Below the pieces are notes generated by a model that was not told the DNA's origin, searched no databases, and saw only the letters and a program-made list of their open reading frames with translations. Both the position numbers and the translations under genes were made by a program. Shown here one piece after another: positions 1 to 13,003 of a stretch of DNA of 64,000 nucleotides (its first letter is position 1; the number at the start of each line of letters is the position of its first letter). Where the stretch lies: NCBI RefSeq assembly GCF_010731715.1, contig NZ_AP022587.1, positions 2,728,001-2,792,000 on the forward strand. The letters run 5' to 3'. This DNA is from Mycobacterium stomatepiae. Lineage in GTDB: Bacteria; Actinomycetota; Actinomycetes; Mycobacteriales; Mycobacteriaceae.

Positions 1-1378
<1,378 letters not shown>

Positions 1379-1615
1379 GACGTAGACATTATGGGCACTG
1401 AGCAGGCAAAACTATCCACCGATCGGATACGGCCAGACGAGTTGTTGTCCCCCGGTTGGGGGAACCGCAGACCCATAGCGCAATTACGGAGCCATATGCC
1501 ATATAACGATTGGCTGAAACGCTCGATGCTTTAGCTCATTGACGGTAGCGTAACCCGCTAACGCATTGACACATCAAATCGTTTTGCGACCCGGTGACAA
1601 AGCACGGGGGTAAAG

Positions 1616-1985
1616 ATGGTTTCGGTTACCCGACTCGTGAAACGAATGTGGTTGCTGCTGGCCGTTATCGCGATCGCCAGCGTCGCGGCGCTCGGAATCT
1701 ATCGCCTACACAGCATGTTCGGCGTTCATGGGCATCCCGTGGTCAGGGTCAAGGCTGATCTCGATGATCCGGTGTTCGACCCGAAGCGAGTGACCTATGA
1801 AGTCTTCGGCCCTGCCGTGGTCGCAAACGGTGTCCACGACGCTGACTTCGGTCACCGTCAACCTTTTGGCGCAAAGCAACGGCAGCGTCATCGGCTGCCG
1901 AATCAAGGTGAACGGCGCGACTAAGGACGAGCGATCCGAGACCGGACCGAAAGCCTTGACCTTCTGCCAGGTGAACGCCGGATGA
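1616..1985 (+). pseudogene. mmpS: mmpS, disrupted by an internal deletion and frameshift
   Basis: MmpS proteins are small membrane-anchored periplasmic partners of MmpL exporters, usually about 140 residues. The N-terminal half is in one frame from ATG 1616: a single TM helix (WLLLAVIAIASVAALGI) followed by the family segment PKRVTYEVFGP near 1790-1815. The C-terminal half (LPWSQTVSTTL, then [15 protein letters not shown], ending FCQVNAG) is in another frame to TGA 1983-1985. In intact members about 20-25 residues separate EVFGP from LPWS; they are missing here, so an out-of-frame deletion is the likely lesion. The stop overlaps the mmpL start as ATGA, showing the two were translationally coupled. 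Confidence 0.8.
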
Positions 1986-4851
1986 GCCGGGCAGCACGGA
2001 TCATCCGCCGGTTTGCGGTGCCTATCGTCCTGTTATGGCTGGGGCTCACCGCCATTCTCAATATCGCTATCCCGCAGCTGGAAGTGGTCGGCAAAGCACA
2101 CTCGGTTTTGATGAGCCCCAAGGGCGGTGCATCGGTGCAGGCGCTCAAGCGGGTGGGACAGGTATTCGGCGAATCCGGTTCCGACAACGCGGCGACGATC
2201 GTGCTGGAAAGCGACAAACCTCTCGGCGACGACGCTCACCGTTTCTATAGCGAACTGGTGCGGCGGCTTTCGGCCGACACCCAGCACGTCGCGCACATCC
2301 AGGACTTCTGGAGTGACCCGCTGACCGCCGGGGGATCGCAAAGTGCGGACGATAAGGCGGCCTACGCGGTGGTCTACCTCGCCGGCAAGACCGAAACTGC
2401 GGCATACAACTCGGTTTACGCCGTGCGGCATATCGTGGACACCACTCCGGCGCCGCGCGGGCTCAAGGCGTACGTGACCGGCTCGATGGGGTTGATCGCC
2501 GACCAATCCGAGGCCGGCGACAAAAGCATCGAAAGGGTCACCCTGATTACCGGGGTGGTGATCGCGGCGATGTTGCTGTTTATCTACCGCTCCGTCGTGA
2601 CCATGGTCCTCGTCGTCGTCCTGGTCGGGATCGAGCTGGGGGCAATTCGCGGAGTCGTCAGTTTTCTGGTCGATCACGGCGTTTTCGGCCTCTCGACCTT
2701 CGCGGTCAACCTGCTCACCCTGCTGGCCATTGCCGCCAGCACGGACTACGCGATATTCATGCTCGGCCGCTACCACGAGGCCCGTTACGCGGGTAAGGAC
2801 CGAGAAGCCGCATTCTTTGCCATGTTTCACGGCACCGCCCATGTGATTCTGGGCTCCGGGTTGACCATCGCCGGCGCCATGTATTGCCTCAGTTTTGCCC
2901 GACTGCCGTACTTCAAGTCGATGGGCCCGCCGTGCGCGGTGGGCATGTTGGTCGCGGTCCTCGCCGCGCTCACGCTCGGCCCGGCGGTGCTGACCATCGC
3001 CAGCCTCTTCAAGTTGTTCGAACCCAAACGGAGGATGGCTACTCGACGCTGGCGCCGGGTGGGAACCGCGATCGTGCGCTGGCCCGGCCCGGTGCTCGCG
3101 GCGACCTGCGCGGTGGCCTTCGTCGGGCTGTTGGCCTTGCCGAATTACCGGACGACCTACGATCTGCGCAGGTTTGTGCCGGCCAGCATGCCGGCCGTAG
3201 TCGGGGATGCGGCCGCGGGTCGACACTTTTCGCAGTCCTGGCTCAACCCCGATGTGCTATTGCTCGAGACCGATCACGATATGCGTACGCCCGTCGACAT
3301 GTTGATCCTGGACAAGGTCGCAAAAGCCATCTTCCACAGCCCCGGAATCTCGCAGGTGAAATCGATAACCCGGCCCCTGGGGACGCCCCTCAAACACACG
3401 CCGATTCCGTTCATCATGAGCATGCAGGGTGTCGGCCAGGCCGAAAACATGCAATTCATGAAGGACCGCCTGGACGACATGCTGATTCAGGTGCAGGCGA
3501 TGACTGTCTCGATCGACACGATGAAGCACATGTATCAACTCATGGGCGAAATCGTCGACAACACCGTCGACATGGATCACCTCACGCATGACATGTCGAG
3601 CACCACCGACACCATCAGAGATCACCTCGCGGACCTGTCGGATTTCCTTCGTCCGGTTGGCAGTTACTTCTACTGGGAAAAGCACTGTTTCGATATCCCC
3701 GCCTGCTGGGCGGTGCGGTCGATATTCGAAACGTTTGACAACATCGATCAGCTCAGCGAGAAATTGGAATCGCTCGTCAAGGATATGGATGTCCTCATCC
3801 GGCTCTTACCCGAGATGCGAGCGCAAATGCTACCGATGATTTCGACGATGACCATCATGCGCGACATGATGGTCGTCTGGCACGGCACGCTGTTGTCGTT
3901 CTACAAAGAGCAGGAGATGAATACCAAAGACCCCGGCGCCATGGGTCGGGTGTTCGACGCCGCTCAGGTTGACGATTCGTTCTATCTGCCGCAGTCGGCT
4001 TTTGAAAATCCGGATTTCAAGCGGGGCCTGAAGATGTTCTTGTCTCCGGATGGCAAAGCGGCCCGCTTCATCATTGCGCTGGACGGAGATCCGTCGACGC
4101 CCGAGGGCATCTCCCGCGTCGAGCCGATCCAGCTGGCGGCCAAGGAGGCCATCAAGGGAACCCCGTTGCAGGGCGCCGCGATCTCGATGGGCGGCACCGC
4201 GTCGACGTACCGGGACATTCAAGAGGGCGCCTTCTACGACCTGCTGATCGCCGGAGTCGCCGCGATCAGTCTCATCTGATCATCATGATGATCGTCACCC
4301 GAAGCGTAATCGCCGCCGCCGTCATCGTCGGGACCGTGCTGGTTTCCTTGGGCTCCTCGTTCGGCCTGTCCGTTCTGCTCTGGCAGGACATTCTCGGCAT
4401 CGACTTGTACTGGCTGGTGCTGGCGATGTCGGTGATCCTGCTCTTGGCCGTGGGGTCGGATTACAACCTGTTGCTGATCTCCCGACTCAAGGAGGAAATC
4501 GGCGCCGGACTGAACACGGGCATCATTCGCGCGATGGCCGGCACCGGAGGGGTCGTCACGGCGGCCGGCATGGTGTTCACCGTCACCATGTCGCTGTTCG
4601 TGTTCAGCGACCTGCAAATCATCGGCCAAATCGGCACCACGATCGGCTTGGGCCTGCTGTTCGACACCCTGATCGTGCGCTCGTTCATGACGCCGTCGAT
4701 CGCCGCGTTACTCGGCCGCTGGTTCTGGTGGCCGCAACGCGTACGCCCCCGCCCGGCCAGCCGGATGCTCAGGTCGTCGGGACCCCGCCGCCTGGTGCGA
4801 GCCCTGCTGCTGCCGCCCGCCGAGAAACCGGCGGAGATAGCGCGGCCCTAG
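1982..4851 (+). pseudogene. mmpL: mmpL (copy B), frameshifted near 4277
   Basis: RND-superfamily lipid exporter of the MmpL4/5 type, about 950 residues if intact. The first 765 residues run from ATG 1982 to TGA 4277-4279; the remaining ~190 continue one frame away, from about 4276, to TAG 4849-4851. The break falls inside a helix: ...AAISLI in the first frame continues IIMMIVTRS in the second, so a single missing base (or two extra) explains it. Both Asp-Tyr pairs of the proton relay are present: STDYAIF (residue ~255) and GSDYNLL (codon at 4459). The large cysteine-containing periplasmic loop is intact. The gene is coupled to the broken mmpS and convergent with a broken MFS, so the whole unit appears to be decaying. 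A sequencing error is the alternative. Confidence 0.82.
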
Positions 4852-6151
4852 ACGGCCTGCAGGGCCATGGCCGGTGATGCGGCCGGGAAGGACCGGACGC
4901 GAGGAGCGACCGCCCGCCGTGTTTCCGACGGCGGAGCGGTAAGCGACGCCAGCGCGGCACCGATGGCCAGGATCAGCACCACGACGTCGGGCCAAATGGT
5001 GGAGTGGTTCTGCGCCATGTTCCCGAGCACCGCCGCCAGTGCCATGGTTTCGACGGCAACCAGCGTCGAACTCAACGCGATCAGTGTGCCGCGGTGCGTC
5101 TCCTCGGCGACCACGCTGAGCCACGAGATCGCCTCGCGGCGAAGACGGCCTGGGCTGCCACCGTCGCCAACAGGAACACCGTGCCGTAGGCCCAGACGTG
5201 GGTCCATTGGCCGTAGACCTCGGCACCCAAAGTCAGCGTGGCGGCGGTGACACTGAGCAACGCGCTGCCCAGCATCATGCCGCGCACTCCGAACACGCGA
5301 TAGACCTTGCGCCACAGCGGCGACCCGAAAACCAGGCCGATGCTGGACAGGATCACCAACACATGCAGGCTGCCGCTGTGGTGCGTGGTACGCAGGGCAT
5401 AAAAGGTGGTCCCCAGGGTGACCGGACCGAACAACAGGCACGCGATCATGTACCGGCGAAACCACGGCTGCGACCGGGCGATCGCGATGCCCTCCCGATA
5501 GGTCTCCCGCATCGACATCCGGGGGGTGGTCGAGGTGGACCGCACCGGCCCGACGAACAGCGCCGCGATGGCCGAGCCCGCCAGCCCGACCGCACCCAGC
5601 CACAACAGGTCGCGGCGGTACGCCATCTCGTTGCCGTGGGCCAGCATCGGCACGACGAACAGCGTGACAACGGTGGCCAGCACCGACCCGATGGCGCTCT
5701 GGAACAAGAACAGCTCGCCGCGCCGCGCCCCGGACAGCTTGCTGGAAACCATATCGGGGTAGGCGACACCGGCGATTCCGAGCAGAACTCCGGCCGCCGC
5801 GCAGGTCAGCAGAAACACCACCGCGGTGGGGGCGCCGTGCCAGGGAACCAGTGCGTCGCACAGGGTCAGGGCGGCCACGCTGGCCGCGATCACGGCCAGC
5901 AGCCGGTGCCGCATCCGGCCCACTCGCTGCAGCACCAGCGGCGTCACCGAATTTCCGACGATATCGCCGAGGCAGAAGGCCGGAAAGAGCAGCGCGGCCA
6001 CCCAGGTCAGACCCTGGTGTGCGCAGATCAACGGCAAGATCACGGTGCCATTGCTGAGCTGCATGCCCGCGGTGTAGAAAGTGCCCTGCGAAAGCAGCCG
6101 CCCGAACACGCGCGGCTGTGCCGCGGGGGCTGGCAGCAGTGTGACGGGCAT
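4848..6151 (-). pseudogene. MFS transporter, copy B, frameshifted near 5137
   Basis: Paralogue of the MFS protein at 113-1378 and in the same position relative to its mmpL. The likely start is ATG 6151 (MPVTLLPAPAAQ). The frame is open for about 340 residues up to FAA, then shifts: the original frame becomes RRSRGSAW, while the homologous continuation AISWLSVVAEETHRG lies in another frame and reaches a stop at 4848-4850. Comparison with copy A (FAAAIAW) indicates two extra bases, AG, or one missing base near 5137. The last three membrane helices would be lost. The stop overlaps that of mmpL in a shared CTAG. Confidence 0.78.
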
Positions 6152-6219
6152 AACAACAGAATCTAAGGTCGGTGACGAATGAATAACATCCTCCGATCGG
6201 ACGCCGCGGGTGGAATTCC

Positions 6220-7671
6220 TTGTCCCCCCGTCGGAGGACACGCCCCGCGGCGTTGACCGCCAATGCCTGCCTGTGGCACCGTCTTGCGGATGACAGAAGC
6301 CCTGCATCGGGTGCCGATCGCTTGAGAGGTCCGCGCATCGGCCTCACCGGCGCCAGCGTGGGCCTCATCTACGGATACGACCTGTCCATCATCGCCGGCG
6401 CGCAGCTGTTCATCACCGAAGATTTCGCACTCTCCACCTCCCAACAAGAACTTCTCACGACGATGGCGGTGATCGGCCAGATCGCCGGAGCGCTCGGTGC
6501 CGGCGTGCTCGCCAATGCGATCGGCCGAAAACGATCGATCATGCTGATCCTGGGCGCTTACGCGGCGTTCGCGCTGCTGGGCGCATTCTCGGCGTCACTG
6601 CCGATGCTGCTGACGGCACGACTGTTGCTGGGTGTGACCATCGGCGTGATGGTGGTGGTCGTCCCGGTATACATAGCGGAATCGGCGCCCGCAGCGGTGC
6701 GCGGTGCGCTGCTGACCGCCTACCAACTGACGATCGTCTCCGGGCTCATCGTCGGCTACCTCGTCGGCTACCTGCTGGCCGATACCCACAGCTGGCGCTT
6801 GATGCTGGGGCTGGCCGCCGTGCCGGTGATGTTGTTGCTGCCGTTGGTGATTCGGCTGCCCGACACGGCACGGTGGTATTTGCTGAAGGGACGGGTCGAC
6901 GACGCCCGGCGCGTGTTGCTGCGCGTGGAGCCCGCCGGCAACGCCGACGAGGAGCTCGCCGGGATCGGCCTCGCGTTGAGCGAAGGCTCCCCCGGTTTCA
7001 AAGGCGCCATCTCCGAGATGCTGCGACCACCGTACTTGCGGGCCACCATGTTCGTGATCGCGCTCGGCTTCCTGCTGCAGATCACCGGGATCAACGCGAT
7101 CATCTACTACAGCCCCCGGATATTCGAGGCGATGGGATTCACCGGAAATTTCGCACTGCTGGGCCTGCCGGCCTTGGTTCAGGTAGCCGGCCTGGCAGCC
7201 GTGGGCGCCGCGTTGACACTGGTCGACCGGGTCGGCAGACGCCCAATCCTGTTGTGCGGCATCGCCATGATGATCGTGGCCGACATCGTGCTGACGGCGG
7301 TGTTCGGCCGGGGCATCGGCGGCGCGGCCCTCGGGTTCGCCGGCATCCTGTTGTACATCGTCGGCTACACCCTCGGTTTCGGTTCCCTGGGCTGGGTCTA
7401 CGCCAGCGAGAGCTTCCCCACCCGGCTGCGGTCCATCGGGTCGAGCGTCATGCTGACCTCCAACCTGGTTGGTAACGCGATCGTCGCGGCGATTTTCCTG
7501 ACCATGCTGCATACCCTCGGCGGCGCTGGCACCTTCGCGGTGTTCGGGGTGCTGGCCGTGGTGGCTTTCGGCTTCGTGTATCGGTATGCGCCGGAGACCA
7601 AGGGACGCCAGCTCGAGGAGATCCGGCACTTCTGGGAAAACGGCGGCCGCTGTTCGGACCCGTGCCGCTGA
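6220..7671 (+). CDS. sugI: MFS sugar transporter (SugI-like)
   Basis: A sugar-porter family MFS permease, expected to import a monosaccharide with protons. It has 12 predicted helices, the sugar-porter signatures GRKRSIM after TM2, GRRPIL in the TM8-9 loop, PETKGRQLEEI after TM12, and LLQITGINAIIYYSPRIF in TM7. The longest reading uses TTG 6220, giving 483 residues with a poorly conserved, Arg-rich leader; TTG 6322 (MRGPRIGL) just ahead of TM1 is an equally plausible start. The 3' end overlaps nagA by 10 bases, and the same pairing occurs in M. tuberculosis (Rv3331-Rv3332). This links the permease with amino-sugar use, but the substrate is not determined. Confidence 0.85.
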   Translation: MSPRRRTRPAALTANACLWHRLADDRSPASGADRLRGPRIGLTGASVGLIYGYDLSIIAGAQLFITEDFALSTSQQELLTTMAVIGQIAGALGAGVLANAIGRKRSIMLILGAYAAFALLGAFSASLPMLLTARLLLGVTIGVMVVVVPVYIAESAPAAVRGALLTAYQLTIVSGLIVGYLVGYLLADTHSWRLMLGLAAVPVMLLLPLVIRLPDTARWYLLKGRVDDARRVLLRVEPAGNADEELAGIGLALSEGSPGFKGAISEMLRPPYLRATMFVIALGFLLQITGINAIIYYSPRIFEAMGFTGNFALLGLPALVQVAGLAAVGAALTLVDRVGRRPILLCGIAMMIVADIVLTAVFGRGIGGAALGFAGILLYIVGYTLGFGSLGWVYASESFPTRLRSIGSSVMLTSNLVGNAIVAAIFLTMLHTLGGAGTFAVFGVLAVVAFGFVYRYAPETKGRQLEEIRHFWENGGRCSDPCR

Positions 7672-8789
7672 TCCGCGCGGACGCCATCGTCCTCGATGGC
7701 CAGGTCTGCCGGCCGGGATGGCTGGAGATCGCCGGTGCACGGATCGCCGCCTGCGGGTCCGGCGCCCCGCCCGGGCAGCCCGACCGGGATTTCCTGGATT
7801 GCCTTGTGGTGCCCGGATTTATCGACATGCACGTACACGGAGGTGGCGGCAACTCGTACCTGGAGGCCGAACAGATCGCCGGAGCGGCGCTGTTCCACCG
7901 GCGCCACGGCACCACCACGACGCTGGCCAGTCTGGTCACCGCCGCGCCCGACGAGCTGATCGCGGGGGTGCGGGCGCTGGCCGACGCCACCCGATTCGGC
8001 GTCGTCGCCGGCATCCACCTGGAGGGGCCGTGGCTGTCCGTGGCACGCTGCGGGGCACACGATCCGGCCCAGCTGCGCGATCCCGAGCCCGCCGAGGTCG
8101 ACGACGTCCTGGCCGCCGGCGATGGCACGATCCGGATGGTCACCCTGGCACCGGAGCGACCGGGAAGCAGCGAGGCGATCCGGCGCTTCGTGGACGCGGG
8201 TGTCGTTGTCGCCCTGGGACATACCGACGCGACCTATGAGCGGACCCAACAGGCGATCGCCCTGGGCGCCAGGGTCGGCACGCACCTGTTCAACGCGATG
8301 CGGCCGCTGCACCATCGCGAGCCCGGACCGGCGCTCGCGCTGCTGGAAAGCCCCGACGTGACCGTCGAGCTGATCCCCGACGGCGTCCACCTACACCCCG
8401 CCGCGGTGCACGCGGTGGTCCGGGCGGTCGGGCCCGACCGGGTCGCCGTCATCACCGACGCGATCGCCGCGGCCGGCCGCGAGGACGGCAGCTATCAGCT
8501 CGGGGCGGTGCAGGTCGACGTGGCGGCCGGGGTGGCCCGGGTGCATGCGACGTCGACGATCGCGGGCAGCACCGCCACGATGGACCAGCTGTTCCGCACG
8601 GTTTCGCGGCTCGGCCCGGACGCCGATGCCGCACTCGCCGCAGCGGTGCAGATGACCTCGACGACCCCGGCGCGGGCGCTGGGCCTGCGGGAGGTGGGCG
8701 CCCTGCAGGTCGGCTACGACGCCAATCTTGTTGTGCTGGACCGCGAGTTGCGGGTTACGGCCGTGATGGCGCAGGGCGCCTGGCGCTAA
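7662..8789 (+). CDS. nagA: N-acetylglucosamine-6-phosphate deacetylase
   Basis: Removes the acetyl group from GlcNAc-6-phosphate to give glucosamine-6-phosphate, in amino-sugar catabolism and peptidoglycan recycling. The 375-residue protein is a metal-dependent amidohydrolase with the family motifs in order: HVHGGGG (~57), HLEGPW (~115), GHTDAT (~187), THLFNAM (~208), DGVHLHP, the catalytic Asp in ITDA (~265), and a C-terminal AGSTATMD. It starts at GTG 7662, inside the end of the sugar transporter, so the two are probably co-translated. Its TAA overlaps the convergent stop of the YihY gene (8786-8789). Confidence 0.92.
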   Translation: MPLIRADAIVLDGQVCRPGWLEIAGARIAACGSGAPPGQPDRDFLDCLVVPGFIDMHVHGGGGNSYLEAEQIAGAALFHRRHGTTTTLASLVTAAPDELIAGVRALADATRFGVVAGIHLEGPWLSVARCGAHDPAQLRDPEPAEVDDVLAAGDGTIRMVTLAPERPGSSEAIRRFVDAGVVVALGHTDATYERTQQAIALGARVGTHLFNAMRPLHHREPGPALALLESPDVTVELIPDGVHLHPAAVHAVVRAVGPDRVAVITDAIAAAGREDGSYQLGAVQVDVAAGVARVHATSTIAGSTATMDQLFRTVSRLGPDADAALAAAVQMTSTTPARALGLREVGALQVGYDANLVVLDRELRVTAVMAQGAWR

Positions 8790-9814
8790 CGCCGCCAGCG
8801 GGTCAGGCGGGAAAGGGCCAGCGCGCCAACGGCTCCCATCGCCATCGCGGTGAGCGTCTGCCGGGTGCTGATCCCCTCGTCCAGCAGGATCCGCGGCGCG
8901 ATGATTGCGGGCGCCGGCGGCGGGGCGTACTTACTGCGCGGATCGTTGGAAAGCGTGGCGGCCCAGGCGGTAGCGAAGAGCACGAGATACCCGGTGATGT
9001 AGGAGAACACCATCAAGCCCAGCACCGGCCCGAACGTCGCGCCCGCCGGACTGCGCAACACGACCCGCAGGTAGATCGAGGCCACCTGTTTGAACAGCTC
9101 GAAGCCGATCGCCGCGAGCAGGCCGGCCCGCGCCGAGTCGGCGAGGCTGACCCGGTGTCGCGGCAGCCGGCCGATCATCCAGGTGAACAGCATCCACGAC
9201 ACCAGCAGCGACACCAATATCGAAAGACCCCGGAAGAGCTCGCCGAAGATCGAGAAATCCGGCACACCAGCCCATTTCAGCACCGCGCGCATCGGCGCCG
9301 CGTGCCCGAGTGCGGTGAGCGCGATGGTCGCGACGATGACCACGAACGTCCCCAACATCGCGACCAGATCGGACAGCTTCCCGCGCACGAAGCCCGGCGA
9401 CTGTGGTGGCTCGTCCCACCACATCTCGGTTACGGCCCCGCGCATATGGGACATCCAGCCGAGACCGGCCCACGCCGAGGCGGCCAGGCCGATCACGCCG
9501 ACCGACGTGCGCGCGTTGATCGCCGAATTCATCAAGTCGACCAGCTGCCGCCCGAGCTCGCCCGCGACCGCGTCGCGGATGTGGTCGTCGATGCTGGCGA
9601 GCAGTCTGGGATCCTGGGCCAGCATGAAGCCGACGACCGCGAAACTGACCATCAGCAAAGGGAATAGCGCGAAGATCGTGTAGTACGTCAGGCCGGCCGC
9701 CAAGAAGCCGCCGTTGCGCTCGTCGAAATGTTTGTAGGCGCGTAGCACGTGATCGAGCCATCCGAACCGGGCCCGCAACCGGTCAAGGATCCCTGGCTTG
9801 GCCGGCTCGTCCAT
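8786..9814 (-). CDS. YihY/virulence factor BrkB family membrane protein
   Basis: Integral membrane protein of the YihY family (formerly mis-named ribonuclease BN), of unproven function. I chose ATG 9814 (MDEPAKPG), 342 residues, because GGAGGT lies just upstream and it avoids overlapping trpS; an ATG at 9889 is open but less likely. Family features include LTYYTIFALFPLL in the first helix, GWMSHMRGAV, and FTWMIGRLPRHRVS, with about six helices and a short hydrophobic C-terminal segment. The gene follows trpS by 10 bases on the same strand, as in M. tuberculosis Rv3336c-Rv3335c, so they probably form one transcript. Confidence 0.85.
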   Translation of the reverse strand: MDEPAKPGILDRLRARFGWLDHVLRAYKHFDERNGGFLAAGLTYYTIFALFPLLMVSFAVVGFMLAQDPRLLASIDDHIRDAVAGELGRQLVDLMNSAINARTSVGVIGLAASAWAGLGWMSHMRGAVTEMWWDEPPQSPGFVRGKLSDLVAMLGTFVVIVATIALTALGHAAPMRAVLKWAGVPDFSIFGELFRGLSILVSLLVSWMLFTWMIGRLPRHRVSLADSARAGLLAAIGFELFKQVASIYLRVVLRSPAGATFGPVLGLMVFSYITGYLVLFATAWAATLSNDPRSKYAPPPAPAIIAPRILLDEGISTRQTLTAMAMGAVGALALSRLTRWRR

Positions 9815-9824
9815 GGTGAACGCA

Positions 9825-10859
<1,035 letters not shown>

Positions 10860-10925
10860 TCATGCGGCCCCGGCATCGTTCGACACGCTGTTTCGGTACC
10901 GCCGGTACTGGGTAAAGTCGAGGGC

Positions 10926-11768
10926 ATGACGACTCGCACGCCGATCCACCAGGGCTCTGGGGAGCCGGTTCTGCTGCTGCACCCGTTCCTGCTATCCCAG
11001 GCGGTGTGGGACGACGTGGCGCGGCGGCTGGCCGACAGCGGCCGCTACGAGGTGTTCGCCCCGACCATGGCCGGTCACAACGGCGGTCGGTACGCCGGCA
11101 CCTGGCTGCTCAGCTCGGCGGTGCTGGCCGACCACGTCGAGCGCCAGATGGACGAACTGGGCTGGGAGACCGCCCACATCGTGGGCAATTCGCTGGGCGG
11201 CTGGGTCGCGTTCGAGCTGGAGCGGCGCGGTCGGGCGCGCAGCATCACCGGCATCGCACCGGCGGGCGGATGGGCACGCTGGACCCCGGGCAAATTCCAG
11301 GTGATCTTAAAGTTCATCGCCCTGATGCCGGTCTTGTTGGCGGCCCGGCTGCTCGGACAACGGGCCCTGCGGCTGCCGTTCAGCCGTCAGCTGGCCACCC
11401 TGCCGCTGAGCGCGACGTCGGACGGGATCAGCGAGCGCCAGTTGTCCGGCATCATCGACGACGCCGCGCACTGCCCGGCCTACTTCCAGCTGATGGTCAA
11501 GGCGCTGCTGCAGCCCGGGCTCCTGGAGTTGGCCGAGACGGCCGTTCCGGCCCACCTGGTGCTGTGCGAGAAGGATCGAATTTTCCCCCCCAGGCGGTTC
11601 AGCGGGCATTTCACCGACTTCCTGCCCAAGGGGACGAGGGTGGCGACGCTCGACGGCGTCGGGCACGTCCCGATGCTCGAGGCGCCCGAGCGCCTGGCCG
11701 ACGTGATCGGCGACTTCCTCGACAAGTGCACCAACGGCGACGCGAGCCACCGGGCGTCCACCGGCTAG
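10926..11768 (+). CDS. Alpha/beta-fold hydrolase
   Basis: A 280-residue alpha/beta hydrolase of unknown substrate. It carries LLLHPFLL before the oxyanion hole, the nucleophile elbow GNSLGG with Ser89, an Asp in the CEKDRIFPP segment, and the catalytic His in [12 protein letters not shown] near residue 250. ATG 10926 was chosen because everything further upstream in this frame is antisense to trpS. By position it matches Rv3337/Rv3338 of M. tuberculosis, which I recall as being annotated as two pieces there; here the frame is continuous. The stop overlaps that of icd1 as CTAG. Confidence 0.85.
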   Translation: MTTRTPIHQGSGEPVLLLHPFLLSQAVWDDVARRLADSGRYEVFAPTMAGHNGGRYAGTWLLSSAVLADHVERQMDELGWETAHIVGNSLGGWVAFELERRGRARSITGIAPAGGWARWTPGKFQVILKFIALMPVLLAARLLGQRALRLPFSRQLATLPLSATSDGISERQLSGIIDDAAHCPAYFQLMVKALLQPGLLELAETAVPAHLVLCEKDRIFPPRRFSGHFTDFLPKGTRVATLDGVGHVPMLEAPERLADVIGDFLDKCTNGDASHRASTG

Positions 11769-12985
11769 CTGGCGAGCGCCTTCTGCAGGTTCTCGGCGAT
11801 CGAGCCGAGGAACTCCTCGCTCTGCTGCCATTTCTGATCGGGGCCGATCAGAATGGCGAGGTCCTTGGTCATCTTCTCGCTCTCGACGGTGGCGATGACG
11901 ACGGATTCCAGCGTCTGCGCGAAGTCGATGACCTCGGGCGTGTTGTCCAGCTTGCCGCGGTGCGCCAGACCGCGCGTCCAGGCGAAGATCGAGGCGATCG
12001 GGTTCGTCGACGTCGGCTTGCCGGCCTGATACTGCCGGAAGTGCCGGGTGACGGTGCCGTGAGCGGCCTCGGCCTCGACGGTCTTGCCGTCAGCCGTCAT
12101 CAGCACCGAGGTCATCAGTCCCAGCGAGCCGTAGCCCTGCGCGACGAGGTCCGACTGGACGTCGCCGTCATAGTTCTTGCAGGCCCACACGTAGCCGCCC
12201 TCCCACTTCAGGCAGGCGGCCACCATGTCGTCGATCAGCCGGTGCTCGTAGGTCAGGCCCTCCGCCTCGAACTTGTCCTTGAACTCCTCGTCGTAGATGC
12301 GCTGGAATTCGTCTTTGAACATGCCGTCGTAGGACTTGAGGATGGTGTTCTTGGTGGACAGGTAGACCGGCCACTTGGCGTTCAAGCCGTACGCCAGCGA
12401 GGCGCGGGCGAAATCCCGGATGGAGTCCTTGAAGTTGTACATCCCCATCGCGACACCGCCGTGCTCGGGGATGTCTATCATCTCGTGCACGATCGGCTCA
12501 CCGCCGTCGGCAGGCGTGAAAGTTATTGCGACAGTGCCGGGTTTGTCGACCTTGAAGTTCGTGGATCGGTACTGATCGCCGAATGCGTGACGGCCGATGA
12601 CGATCGGCTTGGTCCAGCCCGGAACCAGTCGGGGCACGTTCGAGATCACAATCGGCTCGCGGAAGATGGTGCCGCCCAGGATGTTTCGGATCGTCCCGTT
12701 CGGCGAGAGCCACATCTTCTTCAGGTTGAACTCGGAGACGCGCGCCTCGTCGGGGGTGATCGTCGCGCACTTGACGCCCACGCCGTGCTTCTTTATCGCA
12801 TACGCCGCGTCGATCGTCACCTGGTCGTCGGTGCGGTCGCGGTGCTCGATCCCCAGGTCGTAGTAGTCCAGGTTGATGTCGAGGTGCGGCAGGATCAGCA
12901 TGTCCTTGATCAGCTTCCAGATGACACGCGTCATCTCGTCACCGTCAAGCTCGACTACGGGGCCCTGAACTTTGATCTTGGACAT
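11765..12985 (-). CDS. icd1: NADP-dependent isocitrate dehydrogenase, homodimeric type
   Basis: Oxidatively decarboxylates isocitrate to 2-oxoglutarate in the TCA cycle, making NADPH. The 406-residue protein belongs to the dimeric, eukaryote-like class: [14 protein letters not shown] at the N-terminus, [13 protein letters not shown] and [17 protein letters not shown] in the substrate region, and [10 protein letters not shown] and [15 protein letters not shown] near the C-terminus. ATG 12985 is preceded by GGGAGG. It follows icd2 after 18 bases on the same strand, so both isozymes are probably made from one mRNA. Confidence 0.96.
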   Translation of the reverse strand: MSKIKVQGPVVELDGDEMTRVIWKLIKDMLILPHLDINLDYYDLGIEHRDRTDDQVTIDAAYAIKKHGVGVKCATITPDEARVSEFNLKKMWLSPNGTIRNILGGTIFREPIVISNVPRLVPGWTKPIVIGRHAFGDQYRSTNFKVDKPGTVAITFTPADGGEPIVHEMIDIPEHGGVAMGMYNFKDSIRDFARASLAYGLNAKWPVYLSTKNTILKSYDGMFKDEFQRIYDEEFKDKFEAEGLTYEHRLIDDMVAACLKWEGGYVWACKNYDGDVQSDLVAQGYGSLGLMTSVLMTADGKTVEAEAAHGTVTRHFRQYQAGKPTSTNPIASIFAWTRGLAHRGKLDNTPEVIDFAQTLESVVIATVESEKMTKDLAILIGPDQKWQQSEEFLGSIAENLQKALAS

Positions 12986-13003
12986 CGGTGTCCTCCCACG
13001 GGC

